NCBI RefSeq assembly: GCF_943736975.1
Contig: NZ_CALSFO010000008.1
Coordinates: 1-64,000, forward strand
Origin: Streptococcus sp. Marseille-Q0941
Lineage (GTDB): Bacteria > Bacillota > Bacilli > Lactobacillales > Streptococcaceae
Direction of reading: 5' to 3'
Length of the DNA stretch: 64,000 nucleotides
The translations under genes and the position numbers were made by a program. The notes under the pieces were generated by a model, which saw only the letters and a program-made list of their open reading frames with translations, did not search any database and was not told the DNA's origin. Shown one piece after another: positions 30,885 through 40,233 of the stretch (the first letter of the stretch is position 1; every line of letters begins with the position of its first letter).

Positions 30885-32161
30885 CTAGAGTAACTTTTGA
30901 TGAGAAATACTATCCTGCTGTAAAAGAAACTCTTTATCAAGCAACATTAGAAAATGGCTTGACAGTTACTTTACTTCCAAAAAATGACTTTAACGAAGTT
31001 TATGGTGTAGTCACCGTTCAAGTTGGTTCAGTTGACACAGAGTTTACAGCAAGAGATGGCAAAAGAAAAACATATCCAAAAGGGATTGCTCATTTTTTAG
31101 AGCATAAACTTTTTGAAAGAGAAAATTCTGAAGATATTATGGCTGCTTTTACTGAATTAGGTGCAGATAGTAATGCCTTTACAAGTTTTACAAATACAAG
31201 TTACTTTTTTTCAACTTCTGACTATGTTACTGAGTGTTTGGACTTGCTTGACGAGCTTGTTACAAGCTTTAACATTACTGAAGAATCTGTTGAACACGAA
31301 AAGGATATCATTCAGCAAGAACGCGAAATGTATCAAGACGATCCGGATTCCTGCTTATTCTTTAAAACACTTGCAAATCTATATCCAGAAAGTTCTCTGG
31401 CTTCAGATATTGTTGGAACTGAAGATTCGATAGAAAATATTAGATTAGAGGATTTACGAGACAATTTTGAAGAATTTTACACTCCTGTCAATAGTCATAT
31501 TTTCCTTGTTGGGAACTTTGATTTAGAACTGATACAGAATTATTTCAGACAAAAGGATGTTGGAGAACCGATAGATGAAACTTCGAGAGAAACAATCGCT
31601 TTAAACCCTGTAAAGAAGGTTGACAGCATTCGTATGGATGTCGCTTCTCCTAAATTAGCTATTGGTGTTCGAACGAATTCCAATATGAGTAATCAGGATT
31701 GTTACCGATATAGTATTTTGCTAAGAGCTTTATTTACGATGATGTTTGGTTGGACTTCTAAAAGATTTCAGAGTTTGTATGAAACTGGGAAATTAGATTC
31801 TTCATTAGCTTTAGAAGTTGAAATCAATCGACGTTTTAACTTTTTGATGCTAACAATGGAGACGAAGGAACCTGTTGCAATTTCGCACCAATTTCGAAAG
31901 GCGATTCAGAACTTTGTGACTGATGCAGATGTTTCGGAAGAACATCTTGATTTAATAAAAAGTGAAATTTATGGAGAGTTCATCCATAACATGAATTCTT
32001 TAGAATTTATTGCGACTCAATATCAGTCGCATATTGAGGAATCAACCCTATTTGATTTGCCAAAGATTATACAGGAAATGACCTTGGAAGATGTTCTTGA
32101 GGTAGGACATCATTTTATCGACAATAGTGAAATCGTTGAATTTACGATTTTTCCACTATAG
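30881..32161 (+). CDS. ymfH: M16 zinc peptidase, catalytic partner (YmfH)
   Basis: 426 residues with the inverted zinc motif H71-F-L-E74-H75 and a downstream acidic segment EKDIIQQEREMYQDD supplying the third ligand region. It likely forms a heterodimer with the preceding inactive subunit. There is no signal peptide, so it should be cytosolic. The substrate is unknown. Some M16 pairs process peptide pheromones or bacteriocins, but nothing here proves that. Confidence 0.9.
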   Translation: MTRVTFDEKYYPAVKETLYQATLENGLTVTLLPKNDFNEVYGVVTVQVGSVDTEFTARDGKRKTYPKGIAHFLEHKLFERENSEDIMAAFTELGADSNAFTSFTNTSYFFSTSDYVTECLDLLDELVTSFNITEESVEHEKDIIQQEREMYQDDPDSCLFFKTLANLYPESSLASDIVGTEDSIENIRLEDLRDNFEEFYTPVNSHIFLVGNFDLELIQNYFRQKDVGEPIDETSRETIALNPVKKVDSIRMDVASPKLAIGVRTNSNMSNQDCYRYSILLRALFTMMFGWTSKRFQSLYETGKLDSSLALEVEINRRFNFLMLTMETKEPVAISHQFRKAIQNFVTDADVSEEHLDLIKSEIYGEFIHNMNSLEFIATQYQSHIEESTLFDLPKIIQEMTLEDVLEVGHHFIDNSEIVEFTIFPL

Positions 32162-32201
32162 TCATTCAAGTAAAATAGACTAGAAAGAAGGAATGGTAAG
32201 T

Positions 32202-33029
32202 ATGAGAAAAAAAACAATTGGTGAAGTTTTACGTTTAGCAAGAATTAATCAAGGTTTGAGTTTGGAGGAATTGCAGCGTAAAACGGACATCCAACTTGAT
32301 ATGCTAGAAGCCTTAGAATCAGATGATTTTGATAAATTACCTAGTCCCTTTTATGCTCGTTCTTTTTTGAGGAAATATGCTTGGGCGGTTGAATTAGATG
32401 AAAACATCGTTCTAGATGCCTATGATTCGGGAAGTATGATTACCTATGAGGAAGTTGATGTTGATGAGATAGAACTATCAGGTCGTAGACGTTCCAATCG
32501 TAAGAAGCGCTCCTTACTTCCACTTTTTTACTTTGTTCTATTCTCCCTATCAATTTTAATTTTCGTAACCTACTATGTTTGGAATTATATTCAAACACAG
32601 CCAACAGAAACAACTTCAGCTAACTATCATATTGTGACTACAACTACAAATGCACCAAGTAGTGAAACAACAAGTAGTAATCAAACCACTAATCCATCAA
32701 GTTCGACTGAAGCCTCAACTGTGACAGTCACAGGGCAAGGAGATGTTATATCAGTGGAATATAAAACTCCTAAAGAAACTGCCGAACTTCAATTATCTGT
32801 AGCGGATGCAACAAGTTGGGTTAGCGTTTCAGATACTGATTTGGCTGGAGGGGCAACTCTAGATCCGAATAATAAAACAGTTAAAACAACAATTTCTAAA
32901 GGTTCTCCAGTAACTATCACATTAGGTGTTGTTAAAAGCGTGAAAATAAAAATCGATAATCAGGAAATCGATACTTCGAAATTAACAGGCCAAACTGGTT
33001 GGATTACAATGAATTTGAGTTCAAATTAA
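32202..33029 (+). CDS. rodZ: Cell-shape protein RodZ
   Basis: 275 residues: an N-terminal Cro/CI-type helix-turn-helix (IGEVLRLARINQGLSLEELQ), a basic juxtamembrane stretch RRRSNRKKR, one membrane segment (about 102-125), a Thr/Ser-rich linker and an extracellular DUF4115 domain. It is a member of the peripheral wall elongation machinery. I start at the second ATG (32202), 9 bases from AAGGA; the first ATG overlaps the RBS. Located between the M16 pair and pgsA, as in B. subtilis. Confidence 0.93.
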   Translation: MRKKTIGEVLRLARINQGLSLEELQRKTDIQLDMLEALESDDFDKLPSPFYARSFLRKYAWAVELDENIVLDAYDSGSMITYEEVDVDEIELSGRRRSNRKKRSLLPLFYFVLFSLSILIFVTYYVWNYIQTQPTETTSANYHIVTTTTNAPSSETTSSNQTTNPSSSTEASTVTVTGQGDVISVEYKTPKETAELQLSVADATSWVSVSDTDLAGGATLDPNNKTVKTTISKGSPVTITLGVVKSVKIKIDNQEIDTSKLTGQTGWITMNLSSN

Positions 33030-33045
33030 ATTAAGGAAGGATAAT

Positions 33046-33585
33046 ATGAAAAAAGAGAATATTCCTAACATACTTACGCTGGGTAGAATTGTATTTATTC
33101 CGATTTTTGTTCTCCTTCTATCATTTGGACAGTCTCCTGTGTTACATAAAATAGCAGCAATTATTTTTGCCGTTGCCAGTATCACTGACTATCTAGATGG
33201 CTATTTAGCTAGAAAATGGCAAGTAGTTAGCAATTTTGGGAAATTTGCAGATCCGATGGCTGATAAGTTGTTGGTCATGTCAGCCTTCATCATGTTGGTT
33301 GGTTTAAACATGGCTCCAGCCTGGCTAGTTGCTGTTATCATTTGTCGTGAACTTGCAGTTACTGGTTTGCGCTTGCTCTTAGTTGAAACGGGTGGAACTG
33401 TTCTGGCTGCAGCTATGCCTGGGAAAATCAAGACATTCAGTCAGATGTTTGCAATCATCTTCTTGTTGCTTCACTGGAACTTACTTGGCCAGATAACTCT
33501 ATATATTGCTTTGTTCTTTACAGTTTATTCTGGATATGATTATTTTAAAGGAAGCGCGTATTTATTTAAAGGGACTTTTCGCTAG
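33046..33585 (+). CDS. pgsA: Phosphatidylglycerophosphate synthase
   Basis: CDP-alcohol phosphatidyltransferase making phosphatidylglycerophosphate from CDP-diacylglycerol and glycerol-3-phosphate, the committed step to phosphatidylglycerol. 179 residues, multiple membrane helices, and the metal-binding signature DYLDGYLARKW...FGKFADPMADK (D-G-x2-A-R-x8-G-x3-D-x3-D). It follows rodZ closely and precedes the ECF transporter genes by 2 bases. Confidence 0.97.
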   Translation: MKKENIPNILTLGRIVFIPIFVLLLSFGQSPVLHKIAAIIFAVASITDYLDGYLARKWQVVSNFGKFADPMADKLLVMSAFIMLVGLNMAPAWLVAVIICRELAVTGLRLLLVETGGTVLAAAMPGKIKTFSQMFAIIFLLLHWNLLGQITLYIALFFTVYSGYDYFKGSAYLFKGTFR

Positions 33586-33587
33586 AT

Positions 33588-34415
33588 ATGGAATCAATTA
33601 TTGAGATTAAAAATCTGTCATTTCGATACCAGGCAGATCAGGAACATTATGATGTTCATAACATTTCGTTTCACGTGAAACGTGGAGAATGGTTGTCTAT
33701 TGTTGGTCATAATGGTAGTGGGAAATCAACGACCGTTCGCTTGATTGACGGCTTACTTGAGGCTGAATCTGGAGAGATTTGGATAGACGGTGATTGCCTA
33801 ACTCCAGAAAACGTCTGGGAAAAAAGACGTCAGATTGGTATGGTTTTTCAAAATCCTGATAACCAGTTCGTAGGGGCAACTGTGGAAGATGATGTTGCTT
33901 TTGGTTTAGAGAATCAAGGAATCCCTCTTGAAGAGATGAAGTATCGAGTTGCTGAAGCTTTATCATTGGTTGGGATGGCTGAATTTTTTAAAAAGGAACC
34001 AGCTCGCTTATCAGGAGGCCAGAAGCAGAGGGTTGCCATTGCAGGTGTTGTCGCCTTACGGCCAGATATTTTAATTTTGGATGAAGCTACAAGTATGTTG
34101 GATCCAGAGGGACGTCTAGAGTTGATTAAGATAGTCCAGAAGATTCGCCAAGAACACCAAATGACAGTCATCTCCATAACGCATGATTTGGATGAGGTGG
34201 CCATGAGTGATCGTATTTTGGTGATGAAAAAAGGAGAAATCGAATCAACTAGTACTCCTAGAGAATTATTTTCTAGGTCAGATTTAGATCAAATTGGCCT
34301 CGATCAACCGTTTGTAAATAAATTAAAAGATTCACTACGTGCCAGTGGTTTGAATTTGCCGGAACTCTATCTTACTGAAGAGGAGCTTGAGGAGGCTTTA
34401 TGGGAATTATTCTAG
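33588..34415 (+). CDS. ecfA1: ECF transporter ATPase EcfA1
   Basis: First ATPase of the energy-coupling-factor module that powers vitamin or cofactor uptake through interchangeable S components. 275 residues: Walker [11 protein letters not shown]-loop FQNPDNQF, signature [10 protein letters not shown], Walker [13 protein letters not shown] and the H-loop in ITHDLDEV. The end overlaps the ecfA2 start by 16 bases. No S component is adjacent, typical of group II ECF systems. A parS palindrome lies within codons 27-32. Confidence 0.96.
   Translation: MESIIEIKNLSFRYQADQEHYDVHNISFHVKRGEWLSIVGHNGSGKSTTVRLIDGLLEAESGEIWIDGDCLTPENVWEKRRQIGMVFQNPDNQFVGATVEDDVAFGLENQGIPLEEMKYRVAEALSLVGMAEFFKKEPARLSGGQKQRVAIAGVVALRPDILILDEATSMLDPEGRLELIKIVQKIRQEHQMTVISITHDLDEVAMSDRILVMKKGEIESTSTPRELFSRSDLDQIGLDQPFVNKLKDSLRASGLNLPELYLTEEELEEALWELF
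33667..33682. promoter_or_regulatory. parS: parS site inside ecfA1
   Basis: CGTTTCACGTGAAACG is a perfect palindrome whose 14-bp core GTTTCACGTGAAAC matches ParB-binding sites. It encodes part of the ECF ATPase and lies about 19 kb right of oriC. Outer bases are C/G instead of T/A. Confidence 0.85.
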
Positions 34416-35239
34416 ACAATGTTAGTTATACGTATCAGGAAGGAACCCCCTTTGCTTCAGCAGCCTTATCTGATGTTAGTTTGACGATAGATGACGGCTC
34501 CTATACTGCAATTATTGGGCATACAGGAAGTGGAAAATCCACAATTCTACAACTCTTGAATGGTTTGTTGGTTCCCACAAAGGGAAGTGTCCGTGTTTTT
34601 GATACATTAATTACGTCAACATCAATTAACAAGCAAATTCGTCAAATTCGCAAACAAGTAGGATTGGTATTTCAGTTTGCAGAAAATCAAATATTTGAAG
34701 AAACTGTCTTAAAAGATGTAGCTTTTGGTCCTCAGAATTTTGGAGTTTCTGTAGAAGAGGCCGAGGCTATTGCGCGTGAAAAATTAGATTTAGTAGGAAT
34801 TGACGAGTCACTCTTTGAACGTAGTCCATTTGAACTTTCAGGCGGTCAGATGAGAAGGGTTGCTATTGCTGGGATTTTAGCAATGGAGCCAAGTATCTTG
34901 GTTTTAGATGAGCCTACCGCAGGACTAGATCCGATTGGTCGGAAAGAGTTGATGACTTTATTTGAAAAGCTTCATCAAGATGGCATTACGATTGTTTTGG
35001 TGACTCACCTTATGGATGATGTAGCAGAGTTTGCTGACCAAGTTTATGTGATGGAAAAAGGAAGATTGGTTAAGAGTGGAGCGCCTAGTCTTGTCTTTCA
35101 AAATCTGGAGTTTATGGAAAATATCCAATTAGGTGTTCCAAAAATCACAAGATTTGCTCAAAGACTAGCTGACCGAGGAGTTTCTTTTAAACAAATGCCG
35201 ATAACGATAGAAGAGTTTAAGGAGTTCATTAATGGATAA
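34400..35239 (+). CDS. ecfA2: ECF transporter ATPase EcfA2
   Basis: Second ATPase subunit, 279 residues, forming a heterodimer with EcfA1. Walker [11 protein letters not shown]-loop [13 protein letters not shown], signature [13 protein letters not shown], Walker [13 protein letters not shown]. The C-terminal extension typical of EcfA proteins is present. Overlaps both neighbours (ecfA1 and ecfT), indicating translational coupling. Confidence 0.96.
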   Translation: MGIILDNVSYTYQEGTPFASAALSDVSLTIDDGSYTAIIGHTGSGKSTILQLLNGLLVPTKGSVRVFDTLITSTSINKQIRQIRKQVGLVFQFAENQIFEETVLKDVAFGPQNFGVSVEEAEAIAREKLDLVGIDESLFERSPFELSGGQMRRVAIAGILAMEPSILVLDEPTAGLDPIGRKELMTLFEKLHQDGITIVLVTHLMDDVAEFADQVYVMEKGRLVKSGAPSLVFQNLEFMENIQLGVPKITRFAQRLADRGVSFKQMPITIEEFKEFING

Positions 35240-36026
35240 CATGATTTTAGGCCGTTACATACCAGGAAACTCGATTGTCCATCGTCTGGACCCTCGTAGT
35301 AAGTTGGTGGCAATGATTTTATTGATTATCATCGTTTTTTGGGCCAACAATCCAATTACAAACGTAATACTTTTCGCTGCAACAGGCATATTTGTGGGTT
35401 TATCAGATGTTCCCTTATCTTTTTTCATAAAAGGTTTGAAGTCGATGTTTTTTCTGATTACCTTTACAACTCTTTTTCAACTTTTCTTTATTTCTGGTGG
35501 GCAAGTCTTATTTGAAATAGGGTTCATAAAAATCACTACTCATGGGATTGAACAGGCTGGAATCATTTTTTGTCGTTTTGTGTTGATTATCTTTTTCTCA
35601 ACCTTGCTTACTTTGACCACAATGCCACTAAGCCTGGCAACAGCAGTTGAGTCCTTGCTTGGCCCTTTAAAAAGATTTAAAGTGCCTGTTCATGAAATTG
35701 GACTGATGTTGTCTATGAGCTTGCGTTTTGTACCAACCTTGATGTATGATACCATTCGAATTATGAACGCTCAAAAGGCGCGTGGTGTAGATTTTGGAGA
35801 GGGCAATATCATCCAGAAGGTTAAGGCTATGATTCCTATTTTAATTCCTTTATTCGCTACAAGTTTAAAAAGAGCGGATTCTCTTGCTACAGCTATGGAA
35901 GCTAGAGGGTATCAAGGTGGTCATGGACGTAGTCAGTATCGACAATTGAATTGGATGCATAAAGATAGTGTGGCCTTACTACTTGTATGTGTATTAGGCG
36001 GAATCCTGTTTTTATTAAAATCCTAA
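35232..36026 (+). CDS. ecfT: ECF transporter transmembrane subunit EcfT
   Basis: 264-residue membrane scaffold linking the ATPases to S components. About five or six membrane segments. The two Ala-Arg-Gly coupling motifs are visible as [10 protein letters not shown] and [10 protein letters not shown] in the cytoplasmic helices (about 175-235), which dock into the ATPases. Overlaps ecfA2 by 8 bases and is followed by mreC after 31 bases. Confidence 0.96.
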   Translation: MDNMILGRYIPGNSIVHRLDPRSKLVAMILLIIIVFWANNPITNVILFAATGIFVGLSDVPLSFFIKGLKSMFFLITFTTLFQLFFISGGQVLFEIGFIKITTHGIEQAGIIFCRFVLIIFFSTLLTLTTMPLSLATAVESLLGPLKRFKVPVHEIGLMLSMSLRFVPTLMYDTIRIMNAQKARGVDFGEGNIIQKVKAMIPILIPLFATSLKRADSLATAMEARGYQGGHGRSQYRQLNWMHKDSVALLLVCVLGGILFLLKS

Positions 36027-36057
36027 AGTGAAGTATAGAATAATATAAGGTAAAGGC

Positions 36058-36879
36058 ATGAATCGTTTTAAAAAATCAAAATATATCATTGTTCTATTTG
36101 TCGTTATACTAGTAGTTTCAGTTTTTTTAGTGGCGACACAATCCAGTGCACTTGTGACAAAAGCTGGAGATGGAATTTCATTGGTAGATAGAATTGTACA
36201 AAAACCATTTCAATGGATAGAAGCCACAAAGTCAGATTTAGGAAATTTGACGAGAGCATATAGCGAGAATGAAACTCTCAAAAAAGAATTCTATCAAATG
36301 GAAAAGGAAAAGAATGAAGCAGATCGTTTGAAAGAAGAGAATGAACAACTGCGTCAATTATTAGATATGAAATCAAAATTGAACGCGCCCCAGGTAATTG
36401 CCGCAGATGTCATTATGAGAACTCCAGCAACTTGGAAACAGGAATTGACAGTTAATGCCGGTTCAAAACAAGGTGTAACAACTAGTATGCTCGTTGTTTC
36501 TGGTGGAGGACTTGTTGGAAGCGTTGAAAAAGTAGAAGACAACTCAACTGTAGTCAATTTATTAACAAACGCTGAAAATACAGAGAAAATTTCTGTTAAA
36601 ATCCAGCACGGATCTAGTAGTATTTATGGTATTATCATTGGTTATAATAAGGAAAAAGAACTACTAAAAATCAGCCAATTGAATAGCAGTGTCGATATTA
36701 GTCAAGGTGACAAAGTGGTAACTGGAGGCTTAGGAAACTTTAATGCTACAGATATCCCTGTAGGGGAAGTCGTATCAGTTACACATAGTAATGACTATTT
36801 AACAAGAGAAGTTATGGTTAAACTGCATGCTGATCCGATGAATCTTAAGGTCGTAGAGTTAGCGGGGAATCTATCATGA
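36058..36879 (+). CDS. mreC: Cell-shape determining protein MreC
   Basis: Bitopic protein of the elongasome that organises peripheral peptidoglycan synthesis. 273 residues: a membrane segment (about 9-28), a coiled coil rich in E and K (about 70-105), and a beta-rich extracellular MreC domain with VNAGSKQGVTTSMLVV and KVVTGGLGNF. It overlaps mreD by 4 bases. No mreB is present nearby, as in other ovococci. Confidence 0.96.
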   Translation: MNRFKKSKYIIVLFVVILVVSVFLVATQSSALVTKAGDGISLVDRIVQKPFQWIEATKSDLGNLTRAYSENETLKKEFYQMEKEKNEADRLKEENEQLRQLLDMKSKLNAPQVIAADVIMRTPATWKQELTVNAGSKQGVTTSMLVVSGGGLVGSVEKVEDNSTVVNLLTNAENTEKISVKIQHGSSSIYGIIIGYNKEKELLKISQLNSSVDISQGDKVVTGGLGNFNATDIPVGEVVSVTHSNDYLTREVMVKLHADPMNLKVVELAGNLS

Positions 36880-37370
36880 GACTTTTTAAGCAGATAGGGA
36901 TGTTTTTGCTCTTGCCCTTAATCGTCTTGATAGATAGCCACTTAGGACAATTTGTAAACAGCTTCTTCCCGCATTTTCAAATGATTAGCCACTTTATCTT
37001 CATTTTCTTATTATTCGAGACAATAGAAGTATCAGAGTATCTCTTTTTAGCCTATTGCTTGGTCTTAGGACTTATTTACGATATCTACTTCTTCCATTTG
37101 ATAGGGATTGCCAGTCTCCTTTTTGTGATTATTGGAGCTATCGTCTATAAAAGCAACTCTGTTATTTTGTTAAATAGATGGACAAGATTATTAGCTATTT
37201 TAATGATGACTTTTACATTTGAATTTGCTAGCTTTATCCTAGCACACTTGGTAGGATTAACTGCAGAAAATTTATCTGTATTTATAGTTTATAGCCTTGT
37301 TCCTACTATGATATTGAATTTTATATGGATGTTAGTTTTCCAATATATTTTTGAAAAAATATATCTATAA
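36876..37370 (+). CDS. mreD: Cell-shape determining protein MreD
   Basis: 164-residue hydrophobic protein with about five membrane segments, partner of MreC in the elongasome. Its GLIYDIYFFHLIG segment is the family hallmark. It is followed by a terminator that overlaps the pcsB control region. Confidence 0.93.
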   Translation: MRLFKQIGMFLLLPLIVLIDSHLGQFVNSFFPHFQMISHFIFIFLLFETIEVSEYLFLAYCLVLGLIYDIYFFHLIGIASLLFVIIGAIVYKSNSVILLNRWTRLLAILMMTFTFEFASFILAHLVGLTAENLSVFIVYSLVPTMILNFIWMLVFQYIFEKIYL

Positions 37371-37388
37371 GTAAGAAAGAAACAAAAC

Positions 37389-37432
37389 TGTAATAAAGGC
37401 GTAATATTTATTAGGCCTTTTTTTGATATACT
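37389..37432 (+). promoter_or_regulatory. WalR (VicR)-type pcsB promoter
   Basis: TGTAAT (37389-37394), five bases, CGTAAT (37400-37405) matches the WalR consensus of two TGTAAT-like hexamers separated by 5 bp with one mismatch. A -10 TATACT lies at 37427-37432. In pneumococcus pcsB is the key essential target of WalRK. Confidence 0.8.
37395..37427 (+). terminator. Terminator of mreCD overlapping the pcsB control site
   Basis: AAAGGC-G-TAATA and TATTA-G-GCCTTT form a 12-position stem with a single G/G mismatch and a TT loop, followed by a T-run. It shares bases with the WalR box and ends at the pcsB -10. Confidence 0.8.
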
Positions 37433-37467
37433 AGTATTGTCTTTTTAAAGAAGGAGTATTTACATTT

Positions 37468-38679
37468 ATGAAGAAAAAAATTCTAGCATCACTCATGTTA
37501 AGTACAGTATTAGTTTCGCAAGGAGCTGTACTTTCAAGTGTTAAAGCTAACACAACAGATGAAAAAATTGCAGCTCAAGATAGCAAAATTAGTGAGTTGA
37601 CAACACAACAGAAGGAAGCTCAAAAACAAGTTGATGAGATTCAAACTCAAGTGACAGCTATTCAGACAGAACAAGAAAAGTTGCAAGCTGAGAATGAAAA
37701 ACTTCAAGAAGAATCTAAAAAACTTGAGGGTGAAATCACAGAGCTTTCAAAAAATATCGTAGCTCGTAATGAATCGCTTGAAAACCAAGCTCGTAGTGCA
37801 CAAACGAACGGAACTGCTACAAGCTACATTAATACAATTATTAACTCTAACTCAATCACAGAAGCTATTTCTCGTGTAGCGGCTATGAGTGAAATTGTCT
37901 CAGCAAACAATAAAATGTTGCAACAACAAAAAGAAGATAAAAAAGCTATCTCTGAAAAACAAGTTGCAAACAATGATGCAATCAACACAGTTATTGCTAA
38001 CCAACAAACACTTGCTGATGACGCTCAAGCTTTGACAACAAAACAAGCTGAATTGAAAGCAGCCGAGTTGAATCTTGCAGCTGAAAAAGCTACTGCAGAA
38101 AATGAAAAAGCAACCTTGCTAGAGCAAAAAGCAGCGGCTGAAGCAGAAGCGAAAGCAGCAGCAGCAGCAGAAGCAGCATACAAAGCAAAACAAACAAGTC
38201 AACAACAAACGGTTGCTGCTTCAGCAAATACAACATTTGCAGCACAAGTACAAGCAACTTCAAGTTCTTCTTCTTCATCAGATGAAGACTCAAGTTACAC
38301 ACCTGCACCTACTCCTGTAAGTCAACGACCAACTTATAGTTCAAATGCCTCAAGTTACCCTACAGGTCAATGTACATGGGGTGCTAAGACCTTGGCTCCA
38401 TGGGCTGGTGATTATTGGGGTAATGGTGGCCAGTGGGCTACTAGTGCAGCAGCAGCAGGTTTCCGTACAGGTTCTACACCACAAATTGGTGCGATTGCTT
38501 GTTGGGATGATGGTGGATATGGACACGTAGCGGTTGTTACAGCTGTTGAATCAACGACGCGTATTCAAGTTTCAGAGTGTAACTATGATGGTAGCGGTAC
38601 TCAACCAATCGGAAATTACCGTGGATGGTTTAATCCTACAGCATCACGTGGTACAGTAAGATACATTTATCCAAACTAA
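37468..38679 (+). CDS. pcsB: Peptidoglycan hydrolase PcsB (division septum splitting)
   Basis: Secreted hydrolase activated by FtsEX to split daughter cells. 403 residues: signal peptide (about 1-27, cut near VKANT), a long coiled-coil domain (about 30-250, alternating E, K and Q), a Ser/Ala/Pro linker (about 250-295) and a C-terminal CHAP amidase/endopeptidase with catalytic Cys302 (TGQCTWGAK) and His353 (YGHVAVV). The Ala-rich stretch at 222-240 suggests minor length variation relative to other strains. Own promoter with WalR box; terminator follows. Confidence 0.97.
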   Translation: MKKKILASLMLSTVLVSQGAVLSSVKANTTDEKIAAQDSKISELTTQQKEAQKQVDEIQTQVTAIQTEQEKLQAENEKLQEESKKLEGEITELSKNIVARNESLENQARSAQTNGTATSYINTIINSNSITEAISRVAAMSEIVSANNKMLQQQKEDKKAISEKQVANNDAINTVIANQQTLADDAQALTTKQAELKAAELNLAAEKATAENEKATLLEQKAAAEAEAKAAAAAEAAYKAKQTSQQQTVAASANTTFAAQVQATSSSSSSSDEDSSYTPAPTPVSQRPTYSSNASSYPTGQCTWGAKTLAPWAGDYWGNGGQWATSAAAAGFRTGSTPQIGAIACWDDGGYGHVAVVTAVESTTRIQVSECNYDGSGTQPIGNYRGWFNPTASRGTVRYIYPN

Positions 38680-38701
38680 TATACTGATTATTATTCAATT
38701 T

Positions 38702-38731
38702 AGGGTGAGGTTTTATGAATCTCACCCTTTG
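38702..38731 (+). terminator. Intrinsic terminator after pcsB
   Basis: AGGGTGAG pairs with CTCACCCT across an 11-base loop and is followed by TTT. Confidence 0.83.
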
Positions 38732-38786
38732 TATAGTGTTTAAAAATAAATTTCATAATATCATTAGTTGTCATTGACATATTATT

Positions 38787-38847
38787 TTCGTATTCGTTTT
38801 GGTAAAGTAATACGAAGTATAGAGAATTAGCACATAAGCAAGCTAAT
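38787..38847 (+). promoter_or_regulatory. Two inverted repeats in the leader of the FemABX gene
   Basis: TTCGTATT (38787-38794) pairs with AATACGAA (38809-38816), then ATTAGC (about 38826) pairs with GCTAAT (ending 38847). A TTGACA at 38774-38779 precedes them, but I find no -10 at ideal spacing. The elements could be an operator or RNA hairpins. No known regulator is recognised. Confidence 0.4.
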
Positions 38848-38886
38848 GAAGATAAAATAGATTTTAAGAGAGTTGGTACTGGAATT

Positions 38887-40098
38887 ATGTTTACGTATAA
38901 AATGAATGTTGATGTTCAAGAGTGGGATTTATTTTTGCAAAATCATCCACAAGGAAATTTATTGCAGAGTAGTGATTGGTCCAAGATAAAGGACACTTGG
39001 GGAAATGAGAGAGTTGGTTTTTATAAAGACAATCAATTAGTTGGAGTAGCAAATATCCTAATTCAGCCGCTACCATTAGGACTTTCTATGTTTTATATTC
39101 CACGAGGCCCAGTAATTGACTATGAAGATAAAGAACTTCTGAAATTTGTTCTTTTAACGTTGAAAAAACTTGCTAAAAAAAGCCATGCAATAATGGTTAA
39201 ATTTGACCCAATTCTATTTATCAGTAAAGGTCTTATTGGCCAAGAAATTGTCCAAAATTCTATGACTTTAGGAATTGTTGAAGAACTGAAAAAAAATAAA
39301 GTTCATTGGACAGGCTTAACAGAGGATATGGCAGAAAATATACAACCACGTTTTCAAGCTAATATTCATAAAGAAAATTTCTCACTGGATCAACTTTCTA
39401 AGTCTACTAGACAGGCTATCCGAACTGCAAGAAATAAAGGATTGGAAGTAAAATTTGGCGGGCTCGATTTATTAGATGAATTTTCGTTTTTAATGAAGAA
39501 AACAGAGTCTCGCAAGAACATTAGTTTACGAGACAAAGATTATTATCAAAAGTTACTGACTACTTATCCTAATCACTCCTTTATCACACTAAGCTATTTA
39601 GATTTACCTAATAGATTGAAAGAAGTTGAACAACAACTTGAAAAAAATCTAAAAACAGCGCAGAAGTTTACAGATAAAACAAAAGAAGGCAAAGTAAAAG
39701 ATAATCAGCAAGAGAGAAACCGATTAGAAGAAGAAATTTCTTTTCTTAAGAGCTATATTGATAGAGGAGATAGTATTGTCCCATTGTCTGGTACTTTAAC
39801 TATCGAATTTGGGAAGACTTCAGAAAACTTATATGCTGGAATGAATGAAGAATTTAGACACTATCAACCAGCTATTCCTACATGGTTTGAGACTGCCCAA
39901 CATTCTTTTGAACGTGGAGCAGAGACTCATAATATGGGAGGAATTGAAAATAATTTAGAGGGTGGATTAATTAACTTTAAATCCAAGTTTAATCCTACTA
40001 TCGAGGAATTTGTTGGTGAGTTTAATTATCCAACTAGTTCATTATATTTCTTGTTTAATCTAGCTTATAAAATTCGTAAGAAACTTCGAAGTAGATAG
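38887..40098 (+). CDS. FemABX-family aminoacyl transferase (MurM/MurN-like)
   Basis: 403-residue member of the Fem family, which adds amino acids from aminoacyl-tRNA to the lysine of lipid II to build cross-bridges. The two GNAT-like subdomains are interrupted by a coiled-coil arm (about 240-295, rich in E, K and Q) as in FemA/MurM. Recognisable segments are FYIPRGPVIDY, then STRQAIRTARNKGL, and the C-terminal NMGGIENNLEGGLINFKSKF. Placement between pcsB and rpsB is not one I recall from pneumococcus, where these are neighbours, so it may be an accessory third ligase. The RBS is weak, so the start (38887 or 38902) is uncertain. Confidence 0.88.
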   Translation: MFTYKMNVDVQEWDLFLQNHPQGNLLQSSDWSKIKDTWGNERVGFYKDNQLVGVANILIQPLPLGLSMFYIPRGPVIDYEDKELLKFVLLTLKKLAKKSHAIMVKFDPILFISKGLIGQEIVQNSMTLGIVEELKKNKVHWTGLTEDMAENIQPRFQANIHKENFSLDQLSKSTRQAIRTARNKGLEVKFGGLDLLDEFSFLMKKTESRKNISLRDKDYYQKLLTTYPNHSFITLSYLDLPNRLKEVEQQLEKNLKTAQKFTDKTKEGKVKDNQQERNRLEEEISFLKSYIDRGDSIVPLSGTLTIEFGKTSENLYAGMNEEFRHYQPAIPTWFETAQHSFERGAETHNMGGIENNLEGGLINFKSKFNPTIEEFVGEFNYPTSSLYFLFNLAYKIRKKLRSR

Positions 40099-40150
40099 GA
40101 TAAACTAATTATTTTACCACTACATTAAATTTAAAAAAACTAGCCATTAG

Positions 40151-40180
40151 AACATCTCAGCAGTATATGTTGAGATGTTT
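40151..40180 (+). terminator. Intrinsic terminator after the FemABX gene
   Basis: AACATCTCA pairs with TGAGATGTT across an 11-base loop, followed by TTTAAA. Confidence 0.78.
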
Positions 40181-40233
40181 TAAATTTAGAGTTTTTAACG
40201 AGTAATTTAATAAGGAGAAAATAACAAAACTAC

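Noticed and set aside
38090-38308. Leucine-rich frame opposite pcsB
   Set aside because: Arises from reading the Ala/Gln/Glu-rich coiled coil of pcsB on the other strand; low-complexity and without a start signal.
38861-38880. TTTAAG near the FemABX start as a CiaR half-site
   Set aside because: Only one hexamer is present. No second TTAAG-type repeat occurs at the required 5-base spacing.
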